NCBI GenBank assembly: GCA_049318625.1
Contig: JBMOGA010000007.1
Location: 1 to 64,000 of the forward strand
Reading direction: 5' to 3'
Origin: JBMOGA01 sp049318625
GTDB lineage: Bacteria > Pseudomonadota > Alphaproteobacteria > Rhizobiales > Hyphomicrobiaceae
DNA: 64,000 nt
The position numbers and the translations under genes were made by a program. The notes beneath the pieces are model-generated. The model saw only the letters and a list, made by a program, of their open reading frames with translations, did not search any database and was not told where the DNA came from. This document shows, in pieces, positions 19,723 through 28,729 of this stretch. Numbering within the stretch: position 1 is the stretch's first letter; every line of letters starts with the position of its first letter.

Positions 19723-22700
19723 ATGGCCATTCTGACCAGCCTCCACCATGTCACGCGTTATCTCTACGACCGACCCGTCAGTCTAGGTCCGCAACTCATC
19801 CGGCTGCGCCCTGCGCCGCACTGTCGCGTCCGCGTGCCGAGCTATTCACTGAAAGTGCTGCCCGAGCCGCACTTCGTGAACTGGCAGCAGGACCCCCACA
19901 GCAACTGGATCGCCCGCTACGTCTTTCCCGAGAAGACCACCGAGTTCAGCATCTCGGTCGATCTGCTGGCCGAGATCGCGGTCATCAATCCGTTCGACTT
20001 CTTCGTCGAGCCGCAGGCCGAGGCGTTCCCGTTCACCTACGCCGAAGAACAGCGCCAGGACCTCGCCGCCTACCGCACGCCCGAGCCCGCCGGTCCGCGC
20101 CTCAAGCGCTATCTCGAGACCGTGCCGCGCAAGGCCAAGAACACCGTCGATTTCCTGGTGGCACTCAATCAGCGGCTGTCGCAGGAGATCCGCTACGTCA
20201 TCCGTATGGAGCCCGGGGTTCAGACGGCCGAAGAAACGCTCGAGCTTTCGGCCGGATCGTGCCGGGATACCGGCTGGCTCCTGGTGCAGATTCTGCGCCA
20301 TCTCGGCCTCGCCGCCCGTTTCGTCTCGGGCTACCTCATCCAGCACAAGCCCGACGTGAAGTCGCTGGACGGGCCGTCGGGCACCGATCACGATTTCACC
20401 GACCTGCACGCCTGGACCGAAGTCTACATCCCCGGCGCCGGGTGGATAGGATTCGATCCGACGTCGGGCCTGCTGTGCGGGGAAGGCCATCTGCCGCTCG
20501 CCGCCACGCCGCACTTCACGTCTGCGGCGCCGATCTCGGGCCTCGTCGAGCACGCCCAGGTCGAGTTCGCTTTCGAAATGAAGGTGAACCGGGTCGCCGA
20601 GAAGCCGCGCGTGACGTTGCCGTTCTCGGACGAGGCATGGCGCAATCTGGTCGACCTCGGCAACGAGGTCGACGAGGATCTGGCCGCGCAGGACGTGCGG
20701 CTGACCATGGGTGGCGAGCCGACGTTCGTCTCCATCGACGACTATCAGGGCGCCGAGTGGAACACGGCCGCGGTCGGGCCGACCAAGCGGCAGCGGGCCG
20801 ACGACCTGATCCGGCGGCTGCGCGACCGCTTCGCGCCGGGCGGCTTCCTGCATTACGGTCAGGGCAAGTGGTATCCGGGAGAGAGCCTGCCGCGGTGGAC
20901 GTTCGCGCTGTACTGGCGGCGGGACGGCAAGCCGGTCTGGCGCAATCTCGACCTGATCGCACGCGAGCCGGCCGTCACGGCCAACGAGACCGACGTCGCC
21001 GAGGCCATGGGCGACGGCATCGCCCGGCGGCTGGGTGTCGACGGCGACTACATGATTCCGGCGTTCGAGGACTCCGCCCAGTGGCTGCTCAAGGAAGCGC
21101 AGCTTCCGGACAACGTCGACCCGTTCAACGCCAAGCTCGAGGATGCCGAAGAGCGGGCGCGGTTCGCGCGCGTGTTCGATCGGGGCCTCGCCACGCTGGC
21201 CGGGTTCGTGCTGCCGATCCAGCGCTGGAACAGCCGGGCGGGACGCGGTTGGGTCAGCGAGAAGTGGCGGTTCCGGCGCCGGCGCCTCTATCTGATGCCG
21301 GGCGACTCGCCGGTCGGGTTCCGCCTGCCGCTCGGCGGCCTGCCCTGGCTGCCGCCGATCGCCTTCCCCCACATCGTGCCGACCGATCCGTTCGCGGAGC
21401 GCGGGCCGCTGCCCGACCCCGACACCTACCGGCAGGTCTACCAGCGGATCGGCGACAATCCCTGGCGGCAGCCCCAAATCCCCGAGCACGACATCGAGGG
21501 CGCGTCGGTGCGCACCGCACTGGTGATCGAACCGCGCGACGGCAAGATCTGTGTGTTCATGCCGCCGGTCGGCGATCTCGAGGACTACCTGGAGCTGCTC
21601 ACCGCGATCGAGGCGACGGCGGAGGAACTCGGCAAGCCCGTCCATATCGAAGGCTATCCACCGCCGCCCGATTGGCGGCTCGGGGTGATCAAGGTCACCC
21701 CCGACCCCGGCGTCATCGAGGTGAACATCCACCCCGCGCAGCATTGGCGGGACTGCGTCGACACCACCACGTCGCTGTACGAGGAGGCGCGGCTGTCGCG
21801 GCTCGGCACCGACAAGTTCATGGTCGACGGGCGCCACACCGGCACCGGCGGCGGCAACCATGTCGTTGTCGGCGGCGCCTCTCCGGGTGACAGCCCGTTC
21901 CTGCGCCGGCCGGATCTGCTGGCGAGCCTCGTCACGCTGTGGCAGCGCCATCCCTCGCTGTCCTACCTGTTCTCCGGGCTGTTCATCGGCCCGACCAGCC
22001 AGGCGCCGCGGATCGACGAGGCGCGCCACGACAGCCTGTACGAACTCGAGATCGCGCTCGGCATGGTGCCGCCCCCCGGAGGCGGCCCCGCGCCGGCACC
22101 CTGGCTGGTGGACCGGCTGTTCCGCAATCTGCTGATCGACGCCAGCGGCAACACCCACCGCTCCGAAATCTGCATCGACAAACTCTACTCGCCCGACGGG
22201 CCGACCGGGCGGCTCGGGTTGATCGAGTTCCGCTCTTTTGAGATGCCGCCCGACGCGCGCATGAGCCTCGCTCAGCAGTTGCTGATCCGGGCGCTGATCG
22301 CCTGGCTGTGGCGGGAGCCGGAGCGTGGCACGCTGGTGCGCTGGGGCACCGCCCTGCACGATCGCTTCATGCTGTCGCATTTCGTGTGGCAGGACTTCCT
22401 CGGCGTCCTCGACCGGCTGGGGCAGGCTGGATATGCGTTCGATCCGACATGGTTCGAGGCGCAGCGCGAGTTCCGCTTCCCCTACTACGGCACGGTCGAA
22501 CACGGCGGCGTGCGGATGGAACTGCGCCACGCGCTCGAGCCCTGGCACGTGATGGGCGAGGAAGGCGCGGTCGGTGGTACGGTGCGCTACGTGGACAGCT
22601 CGGTGGAGCGGCTCGAAGTCAAGTGCGACGGGTTCAATCCGCGCCGCCACGCCGTCACCTGCAACGGCCGGCGGATGCCGATGACGTCGACCGGGATCTC

Positions 22701-23028
22701 GGGCTCGTACGTGGCCGGCGTGCGCTTCAAGGCGTGGCAGCCGGCCTCCGGCCTGCACCCGACCATTGCCGTGCACGCGCCGCTGACCTTCGATATTCTC
22801 GACAGCTGGAGCAACCGGTCGCTCGGCGGGTGCGTGTATCACGTGGCTCATCCGGGCGGGCGCAACTACGAGACCAACCCGGTCAATGCCTACGAGGCCG
22901 AGGCCCGGCGGCTCGCCCGGTTCCAGGATCATGGCCATACGCCGGGGATCATCGCGATCCCGCCGGAGGAGTCGTCGGCCGAATTCCCGCTCACCCTCGA
23001 CCTGAGGCGTCCGCCGCCGCGGAGATGA
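19723..23028 (+). CDS. Transglutaminase-like protease fused to DUF2126 putative amidoligase
   Basis: A 1101-residue two-part protein of unknown function. Residues 1-115 match the bacterial transglutaminase N-terminal domain (HVTRYLYDRPVSLGPQLIRLRP). Residues ~140-260 are a transglutaminase/cysteine protease core with Cys180 in AGSCRDTG, His229 in LHAWTEV and Asp245 in GFDPTSG. Residues ~300-1101 are the DUF2126 region, with RLTMGGEPTFVS, GKWYPGESLPRW, GTGGGNHVVVGG and HRSEICIDK; Pfam lists this region as a putative amidoligase. The ATG at 19723 has AAGAGAC upstream and starts the conserved domain. It heads a three-gene operon with an ATP-grasp/alpha-E protein and a second transglutaminase. 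Peptide-bond formation and trimming is the predicted theme; substrates are unknown. No signal peptide is seen. Confidence 0.9.
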   Translation: MAILTSLHHVTRYLYDRPVSLGPQLIRLRPAPHCRVRVPSYSLKVLPEPHFVNWQQDPHSNWIARYVFPEKTTEFSISVDLLAEIAVINPFDFFVEPQAEAFPFTYAEEQRQDLAAYRTPEPAGPRLKRYLETVPRKAKNTVDFLVALNQRLSQEIRYVIRMEPGVQTAEETLELSAGSCRDTGWLLVQILRHLGLAARFVSGYLIQHKPDVKSLDGPSGTDHDFTDLHAWTEVYIPGAGWIGFDPTSGLLCGEGHLPLAATPHFTSAAPISGLVEHAQVEFAFEMKVNRVAEKPRVTLPFSDEAWRNLVDLGNEVDEDLAAQDVRLTMGGEPTFVSIDDYQGAEWNTAAVGPTKRQRADDLIRRLRDRFAPGGFLHYGQGKWYPGESLPRWTFALYWRRDGKPVWRNLDLIAREPAVTANETDVAEAMGDGIARRLGVDGDYMIPAFEDSAQWLLKEAQLPDNVDPFNAKLEDAEERARFARVFDRGLATLAGFVLPIQRWNSRAGRGWVSEKWRFRRRRLYLMPGDSPVGFRLPLGGLPWLPPIAFPHIVPTDPFAERGPLPDPDTYRQVYQRIGDNPWRQPQIPEHDIEGASVRTALVIEPRDGKICVFMPPVGDLEDYLELLTAIEATAEELGKPVHIEGYPPPPDWRLGVIKVTPDPGVIEVNIHPAQHWRDCVDTTTSLYEEARLSRLGTDKFMVDGRHTGTGGGNHVVVGGASPGDSPFLRRPDLLASLVTLWQRHPSLSYLFSGLFIGPTSQAPRIDEARHDSLYELEIALGMVPPPGGGPAPAPWLVDRLFRNLLIDASGNTHRSEICIDKLYSPDGPTGRLGLIEFRSFEMPPDARMSLAQQLLIRALIAWLWREPERGTLVRWGTALHDRFMLSHFVWQDFLGVLDRLGQAGYAFDPTWFEAQREFRFPYYGTVEHGGVRMELRHALEPWHVMGEEGAVGGTVRYVDSSVERLEVKCDGFNPRRHAVTCNGRRMPMTSTGISGSYVAGVRFKAWQPASGLHPTIAVHAPLTFDILDSWSNRSLGGCVYHVAHPGGRNYETNPVNAYEAEARRLARFQDHGHTPGIIAIPPEESSAEFPLTLDLRRPPPRR

Positions 23029-23030
23029 CG

Positions 23031-25511
23031 ATGCAAAGCGCCGGCCAGACCCGAGTTCCCTCCGCCGAGGCCGTCGCCCGGCGGGTGATCGAGGGTTATC
23101 GGCCGCTGCCCGGCGTCTACGACGAGTTGATGGACGATCAGGGCAGCCTGCGGCCGCACTGGCTCGCGCTGCTGATCCGGCTCGGGGCGCTGGGTGACGA
23201 GGGGCTGCGCTCGGCGTTCGCCGCCGCCGACCGGCATCTCAAGGCGTCGGGCGTGTTCTACCGGGTCTACGACGATCCCACGGCCTCGGACCGGCCCTGG
23301 CCGTTGAGCCATCTGCCGCTGCTGGTCACCTCGCGGGATTGGGCCCTGATCAGCGCCGGGGTGATCGAGCGGATCGAGCTGATCGAGAAACTCGTCGCCG
23401 ACGCCTACGGTCCGCAGACGCTCGTTCGCGACGGCCACTTGCCGGCCGCGCTGCTGGCCGGCAACGCGGAGTTCCTGCGGCCGCTGTCCGGCATCGCTCC
23501 CGTCGGTGGGCGCCATCTCGGTCTCTATGCCGTCGATCTCGGCCGCGGTCCGGACGGCGCGTGGTGGGTCATCCGTGACCGGACGCAGGCGCCGTCGGGC
23601 GCGGGCTATGCCGTGGAGAACCGGATCGCGCTGTCGCGCGCGATTCCCAGCATCTACCGCCATTTCCGGGTGGAGCGACTGGCCAACTTCTTCGACGCGT
23701 TCCGGGCTCGTTTGCGGTCGTTTCGCAAGACCGACGACGCGGGCGTGTGCGTGCTGACGCCCGGCCCGTTGAACGAGGTCTACTTCGAACATGCCTACCT
23801 CGCCCGCTATCTGGGCTTCCCCCTGGTCGAGGGGCAGGACCTGACGGTCCGTGACCGTCGGGTCTATCTGCGCACCATCGCCGGACTGAAGCCGGTCAAC
23901 GTGCTGTGGCGGCGCGTCGACAGCGACTGGGTCGATCCGCTGGAGCTCGATGCCCGCTCGGCGATCGGTGTACCGGGGCTGGTCGACGCTGTGCGCGCCG
24001 GCAAGGTCGCGCTGGCCAACGCCATCGGCAGCGGCGTTGCCGAGGCCCCTGCCCTGCTCGGCTTCCTGCCGGTGCTGGCCCAGCATCTCAACGGCCGTCC
24101 CCTGCTGTTGCCGAACGTGGCGACGTGGTGGTGCGGGCAGCCGCGCGAGCGGGCCTTCGTGCTCGATCATCTGGACGACCTGGTGGTTGCGCCCGCGCTC
24201 GGTCGGGCGCCGGCCGGCCAGCTGGTGCGCGGCGCCAAGGCCGTCGCCGAGATCGAACCCAAGAGCCGCGCGGAGATCGTCGCCGAGATCGAGCGGCGCG
24301 GGGTCGACTTCGTCGGCCAAGAGGTCGTGCAGCTGTCGACCACGCCGGTGTGGACGGGCGAGCGGCTCGAGCCCCGGCCGTTCATCCTGCGCGTGTTCGT
24401 CGCCGCGACCGAGAACGGCTGGACGGTCATGCCGGGCGGGCTCGGGCTGATCGGCGAGAAGGACGACACGCGTGCGGTGAGCATGCAGCACGGCGCCCGC
24501 TCGGCGGACGTGTGGGTGCTGAGCGATTCTGCCGTGTCGCGGAAGACGCTGTTGCCGCCGGCCGACGACACCCGGCTCCGGCGGGCGACCGGGGCGCCGC
24601 CGGCGCGCGCGGCCGACAACCTGTTCTGGCTGGCGCGCTATCTGGAGCGGACGGATACCACCGTGCGGGTGGTGCGCGCGCTGGCCTCCCGCGTGGTGGA
24701 GCGGCCCGACGGACGCGGTGGCGAGATCGAGGCGTTGAGCGAACTGCTCTGGAAGTGGGGCGCCGTGTCGGGCCGCGACGTCGCGGCCGCCGATCTGCCG
24801 GCACAGGCTCTCTACAGCACACTTCCCGGATCGGTCCCGCAGATCGTCGGCGCCGCGCGAGCCTCCGCCGCGATGATCCGTGACCGGTTCCCACCCGATG
24901 CCTGGCGCACGCTGGACGATCTCGCCGCCAGCATTGCCGCCGCCGCGACCCGGATGGACCCCGGTCAGGTGCTCGATACGGCCAACGCCACCTTGCGATC
25001 GCTTGCGGCACTGGCCGGCCTCGAGCTCGAGAACATGAGCCGGATCGTCGGTTGGCGCTTCATGCGGCTCGGACGACACATCGAGCGGGCCATTTCCATC
25101 TGCCGTGTGGTGCGCCAACTGAGCGACGTCGCCGCCGATCCCGACCGGCTCGACGCGCTGCTCGAGATCGCCGACAGCCAGATCACCTACCGCACCCGCT
25201 ACATGATGGGCGCTGCCCGGGCGCCGGTCGTCGATCTCGTGTTGTTCGATGACGACAACCCGCGGTCGCTGGCGTTCCAGGTTGCCCGCATCGCCGAGAA
25301 CCTGGCGGCACTGCCCGGACTACAGCCCGACAATCACCCCTCGCCCGCCCTCGCGTCGAGCGCCGCACTCGCGGAAGCGCTTGCCCGCGAGGTGCCGCGC
25401 ACGCTCACCAACGAGACCATCATCGGCTTCGAGAACCGCCTGATGCAGATCTCGAACGACATCTCGCAGAGCTGGTTCACCTATCGCGAGCCGGTGCGGA
25501 GGCAACGATGA
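23031..25511 (+). CDS. Circularly permuted type 2 ATP-grasp protein fused to alpha-E (DUF403) domain
   Basis: Predicted ATP-dependent carboxylate-amine ligase of 826 residues. Residues ~60-470 form the circularly permuted ATP-grasp block (DUF404/DUF407 type), with LVEGQDLTVRDRRVYLRT and a RPFILRVFVAATENGWTVMP segment late in the domain. Residues ~515-820 form the helical alpha-E (DUF403) domain, starting ARAADNLFWLARYLERTD. In many genomes the two domains are separate adjacent genes; here they are fused. ATG 23031 is chosen because GGAG sits six bases before it; ATG 23025, which overlaps the previous stop as ATGA, is the alternative. Its stop overlaps the next start as ATGA. Comparative-genomic work on amidoligases predicts a peptide-synthesis role; no function is established. 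Confidence 0.9.
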   Translation: MQSAGQTRVPSAEAVARRVIEGYRPLPGVYDELMDDQGSLRPHWLALLIRLGALGDEGLRSAFAAADRHLKASGVFYRVYDDPTASDRPWPLSHLPLLVTSRDWALISAGVIERIELIEKLVADAYGPQTLVRDGHLPAALLAGNAEFLRPLSGIAPVGGRHLGLYAVDLGRGPDGAWWVIRDRTQAPSGAGYAVENRIALSRAIPSIYRHFRVERLANFFDAFRARLRSFRKTDDAGVCVLTPGPLNEVYFEHAYLARYLGFPLVEGQDLTVRDRRVYLRTIAGLKPVNVLWRRVDSDWVDPLELDARSAIGVPGLVDAVRAGKVALANAIGSGVAEAPALLGFLPVLAQHLNGRPLLLPNVATWWCGQPRERAFVLDHLDDLVVAPALGRAPAGQLVRGAKAVAEIEPKSRAEIVAEIERRGVDFVGQEVVQLSTTPVWTGERLEPRPFILRVFVAATENGWTVMPGGLGLIGEKDDTRAVSMQHGARSADVWVLSDSAVSRKTLLPPADDTRLRRATGAPPARAADNLFWLARYLERTDTTVRVVRALASRVVERPDGRGGEIEALSELLWKWGAVSGRDVAAADLPAQALYSTLPGSVPQIVGAARASAAMIRDRFPPDAWRTLDDLAASIAAAATRMDPGQVLDTANATLRSLAALAGLELENMSRIVGWRFMRLGRHIERAISICRVVRQLSDVAADPDRLDALLEIADSQITYRTRYMMGAARAPVVDLVLFDDDNPRSLAFQVARIAENLAALPGLQPDNHPSPALASSAALAEALAREVPRTLTNETIIGFENRLMQISNDISQSWFTYREPVRRQR

Positions 25512-26395
25512 CCGCACCGGTTCGCTACGCCATCAAGCAGGTCTCGACCTACACCTATGCCAGTGGCGTTCCGTTCGCACGCCACGTGGTGCGGCTCGCT
25601 CCGGTGACGCGCCCGGGCCTCGTCGTCGAGGCGGCCACCGTGCGGATCGATCCGGAACCGGACGAGCGCTCCGAGCGCCGCGATTTCTTCGGCAATGCCA
25701 CGCTCGACATCGCGCTGGAGCGCCCGCATCGCAAGCTCGAGATCGCCTGCACGGCCATGGTCAACATCGCAAGGCCCGTGCCGATCGCGGCGGCAACCAC
25801 GCCAGCCTGGGAGCAGGTGCGCGCCGAGGTGGCCGTGACGGCCGATGCGGGTCCGGCGGCCCCGGTGCACCATCTGTTCGCGAGCCGCCTGGTGCCGGTC
25901 GATCTGCTGATCCGGACATGGGCGGCTGAGAGCTTTCCGCCGGGCGTGCCGGTGCTGGCGGGCGGATTGTCGCTGATGGCGCGGATCAAAAAGGAGTTCA
26001 CCTACGATCCGGAGGCAACCGACGTGACGACGCCGACGCGCGAGGCGTTCGCGCTGCGCCGGGGCGTCTGTCAGGACTTCGCGCACGTGATGATCTGCGG
26101 CCTGCGCTCCCTCGGGCTGCCGGCCGCCTACGTCAGCGGCTATCTGCGGACCTTGCCGCCGCCGGGCAAGCCGCGCCTGGAAGGCGCCGACGCGATGCAT
26201 GCCTGGGTGGCGCTGTGGTGCGGGGAAGCGGCCGGGTGGCAGGGGCTCGATCCGACCAACGACATCCGGGCGGGGACCGACCACATCGTCGTCGCGATCG
26301 GCCGCGACTACGCGGACGTCTCGCCGATCGACGGCGTGATCATCGCGGCCGGCGGTCACTCGCTCGAGGTCGGCGTCGACGTGGTCGAGCGCTAA
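25508..26395 (+). CDS. Transglutaminase-like cysteine protease family protein
   Basis: Third gene of the amidoligase operon, 295 residues, starting inside the stop of the ATP-grasp gene (ATGA at 25508-25511). Residues 1-90 are the bacterial transglutaminase N-terminal domain. The core has Cys188 in RRGVCQDFAHVM, His231 in AMHAWVALWC and Asp248 in GLDPTND, which is a complete Cys-His-Asp triad. There is no signal peptide or membrane segment. It shares the fold of the N-terminal half of the first operon protein but diverges clearly in sequence, so the operon holds two distinct transglutaminase-type active sites. A protease or peptide-transfer role is inferred. The gene ends 18 bases from a convergent dehydratase gene. 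Confidence 0.9.
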   Translation: MTAPVRYAIKQVSTYTYASGVPFARHVVRLAPVTRPGLVVEAATVRIDPEPDERSERRDFFGNATLDIALERPHRKLEIACTAMVNIARPVPIAAATTPAWEQVRAEVAVTADAGPAAPVHHLFASRLVPVDLLIRTWAAESFPPGVPVLAGGLSLMARIKKEFTYDPEATDVTTPTREAFALRRGVCQDFAHVMICGLRSLGLPAAYVSGYLRTLPPPGKPRLEGADAMHAWVALWCGEAAGWQGLDPTNDIRAGTDHIVVAIGRDYADVSPIDGVIIAAGGHSLEVGVDVVER

Positions 26396-26412
26396 CGCGC
26401 CGGCCGATCGGC

Positions 26413-28128
26413 TCAGCCCTTCGCAAAGCCGAAATCGCAGCCGTCCGGTGCCTGGGTGACGGTGTCGCGCCAGAGCCGGTCGTAGCCACGCAGACCGTCG
26501 CTGCCGGTGCGCGGCGGCAGCGCCGCGCGGCGGCGAGCGATCTCGGCGTCGTCGACCAGCAGGTCGAGGCGGCGCTCGGCGACGCTCAGGCGGATGCGGT
26601 CGCCGGTTGCGACGATGGCGAGCGGCCCGCCGACCGCGGCCTCCGGTGCCACGTGGAGCACGATCGTTCCGAAGGCGGTTCCGGACATGCGGGCGTCCGA
26701 GATGCGCACCATGTCGCTGACACCGGCCTTCAGCAGCTTCTTTGGGATCGGCAGGAACCCGGCCTCCGGCATGGCGACCGAGCTCGACGGGCCGGCGTTG
26801 CGCAGCAGCAGGATATCGTCCGCTTTCACATCGAGGTTCGGGTCGTCGATGCGGGCCGAGAGGTCGTCGAGGCCATCGAACACCACCGCGCGGCCGGTCA
26901 CCTCGAACAGCGACGGCGTGGCTGCCGAGCGCTTCAGGATCGCGCCGTCGGGCGCCAGCGAACCGAACAACGCGACCAGCCCGCCCTGCGGCTCGAACGG
27001 CGTGTCGCGAGACTGGATGACGCGGCGATCGACGTAGCTCCCCTCCTCCGCCGAGAGACGCTGTCCCAGCGTTTCGCCGGTCACCGTCATGCAGTCGAGA
27101 TGCAGCAGCGGCTTCAACTCACGCAGCACGGCGCCGATGCCGCCGGCCGCGAAGAAGTCCTCCATGTAGAACTGGTTGCCGACCGGCTTGACGGCAGCCA
27201 GCACCGGTGTCGTGTCGGACAGCGCGTTGAGGCGCGCGAGGTCGAGCTTGAGCCCGCAGCGGCCGGCAATGGCGGCGAGGTGGATGACGCCGTTGGTCGA
27301 TCCACCGATGGCCAACAGGATGCGGATGGCGTTCTCGATCGCCTCACGGGTCACGATCGCGGCGGGTTTCAAGCCGGCGCGGGCGAGGCCGACGGCGCGC
27401 GCGCCTGTGGCCTCGGCGGCCCGGAGGCGATCGGCGTGGACCGCCGGAATGGCGGCGGTGCCCGGCAGGATCATGCCCAGCCCCTCGGCGATGGCGGCCA
27501 TCGTCGACGCGGTGCCCATCACCGCGCAGGTGCCGGCCGTCGTCACGAGGCGAGCCTCCACGGCCTCGATCTCGGTCTCGGAGAGATCGCCCGCCCGGTA
27601 GCGCATCCAGAACTTGCGGCAGTCGGTGCAGGCGCCGACCCGGTCGTCCTTGTAGCGCGACGTCATCTGCGGCCCGCCGATCAGCTGGATCGCCGGCTTG
27701 CCGGCGCTGATCGCGCCCATGAGCTGGGCCGGCACGGTCTTGTCGCAGCCGCCCATCAATACGACGGAGTCCATCGGCTGCGCGCGGATCATCTCCTCGG
27801 TATCGAGGGCCATCAGATTGCGGAACTTGAGCGAGTTGGGCGTCAGCGTCGACTCGTGCAGCGAGATGGTCGGGAACTCCAGGGCCAAACCGCCGGCCGC
27901 CGCGACGCCACGCTTGACCGCTTCGAGCAGCTCCGGGAAGTGGCGGTGGCAGGGATTGAAGCGGCTCGCCGTGTAGGCGATGCCGACCACCGGGCGGGCC
28001 AGTTCCTCGCGCGAGAAACCCTGGGACATGGCAAAGGCGCGGCGCATGTAGATCGAGAAATCGCGATCGCCGTAGCTGGCGAGGCCCTGCAGGAAACCGC
28101 CCTCGCGTCCGTCCTTCTTGCCGCTCAT
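26413..28128 (-). CDS. IlvD/Edd-family dehydratase, sugar-acid dehydratase-like
   Basis: Iron-sulfur dehydratase of 571 residues that removes water from a dihydroxy acid to give a 2-keto acid; cytoplasmic. The cluster cysteines are Cys60 (RFNPCHRHF), Cys128 (MGGCDKT) and Cys201 (TAGTCAVMGTAS). They correspond by position to Cys59, Cys127 and Cys200 of Rhizobium L-arabinonate dehydratase, a [2Fe-2S] enzyme. ARMSGTAFGTIVLHVAPEAA near the C terminus is another family signature. The N terminus resembles the sugar-acid branch more than isoleucine-valine IlvD. Its ATG at 28128 lies 12 bases from a CtrA-like site shared with the divergent gene. The exact substrate (arabinonate, gluconate-type or dihydroxyisovalerate) is not certain. 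Confidence 0.85.
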   Translation of the reverse strand: MSGKKDGREGGFLQGLASYGDRDFSIYMRRAFAMSQGFSREELARPVVGIAYTASRFNPCHRHFPELLEAVKRGVAAAGGLALEFPTISLHESTLTPNSLKFRNLMALDTEEMIRAQPMDSVVLMGGCDKTVPAQLMGAISAGKPAIQLIGGPQMTSRYKDDRVGACTDCRKFWMRYRAGDLSETEIEAVEARLVTTAGTCAVMGTASTMAAIAEGLGMILPGTAAIPAVHADRLRAAEATGARAVGLARAGLKPAAIVTREAIENAIRILLAIGGSTNGVIHLAAIAGRCGLKLDLARLNALSDTTPVLAAVKPVGNQFYMEDFFAAGGIGAVLRELKPLLHLDCMTVTGETLGQRLSAEEGSYVDRRVIQSRDTPFEPQGGLVALFGSLAPDGAILKRSAATPSLFEVTGRAVVFDGLDDLSARIDDPNLDVKADDILLLRNAGPSSSVAMPEAGFLPIPKKLLKAGVSDMVRISDARMSGTAFGTIVLHVAPEAAVGGPLAIVATGDRIRLSVAERRLDLLVDDAEIARRRAALPPRTGSDGLRGYDRLWRDTVTQAPDGCDFGFAKG

Positions 28129-28139
28129 CGCGCCCCCCG

Positions 28140-28156
28140 TTAACGGCCCGTTAACC
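28140..28156. promoter_or_regulatory. CtrA-like binding motif TTAA-N7-TTAAC
   Basis: TTAA at 28140-28143, seven bases, then TTAACC at 28151-28156: an exact match to the CtrA full-site consensus TTAA-N7-TTAAC. CCCGTTAAC occurs as a direct repeat one helical turn apart, and a third GTTAAC lies at 28174-28179. The motif sits in the 74-base divergent gap, 12 bases from the dehydratase start and 46 bases from the other start. It is a perfect pattern match; binding is inferred. Confidence 0.55.
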
Positions 28157-28202
28157 GTGCCGCTTCAGATTCTGTTAACTCGCCACCATCGCAGAGCCCG
28201 CC

Positions 28203-28697
28203 ATGGGTGCAAAGTCCAACGATGCGGCCCGGCCGACATCGAGCCTCAACGACGTGCGCAACGACACCGGCCGCATCGCGTTCTGCGGCCCCTATGTGTT
28301 GTCGGCGCTGACCGGCTACCCGATCAGCCGGGTCGAGGAAGAGATCCTGCGAGTGCGGGCCCTGCCGCCGGGATGCGCCATCAAGGGCACGTATGCCGAG
28401 GAGGTCGGGGCGGCGCTGCAGGCGTTCGGCTACGAGATGAGCCCGGTCGCAAGCTACATGCGGCTCGCACGTAAGGAACGGCCGACGCTGTGGGCCTGGA
28501 TGCAGAAGCCGCGCAACGCCTGGGTCCACTACATCCTCGCCGTTCACAAGGGGCGCGAGGGCCATTGGATCCTCGTGAAGGGCGTCAAGCACTGCGACAC
28601 CTACACCGAGGGGCGCTGGCAGTTCGTGTGCGACGGGCCTCACCGCGGGGCCCGGCTGATGGAGGTCTTTCAGGTTCGTCGCGCGATCATGGCCTGA
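28203..28697 (+). CDS. Uncharacterised protein, possible papain/C39-like cysteine peptidase fold
   Basis: A 164-residue cytoplasmic protein that I do not recognise by name. It has FCGPYVLSALTGY with Cys28 near the N terminus, followed about 80 residues later by WVHYILAVHKGREGHWILVK with several His, and then CDGPHRG. An early Cys on a helix and a later His strand are the order used by C39-type and other papain-fold peptidases. This is a fold guess from pattern only. There is no signal peptide or membrane segment. The gene has its own short upstream region that contains the CtrA-like site. It ends convergent to a small exported protein gene. Confidence 0.6.
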   Translation: MGAKSNDAARPTSSLNDVRNDTGRIAFCGPYVLSALTGYPISRVEEEILRVRALPPGCAIKGTYAEEVGAALQAFGYEMSPVASYMRLARKERPTLWAWMQKPRNAWVHYILAVHKGREGHWILVKGVKHCDTYTEGRWQFVCDGPHRGARLMEVFQVRRAIMA

Positions 28698-28729
28698 TCT
28701 TGGGCGCCGCGCGCCGACAAGGCCCCGGG

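Noticed and set aside
15507..21890. An open frame of more than 2100 codons on the plus strand through several minus-strand genes and into the amidoligase gene
   Set aside because: It crosses known genes in the wrong frame and is rich in Arg, Gly, Ala and Val, which is a common effect of high GC. It shows no domain.
19846..22938. Long minus-strand open frame opposite the amidoligase gene
   Set aside because: GC-driven antisense frame; the plus-strand gene has clear catalytic motifs.
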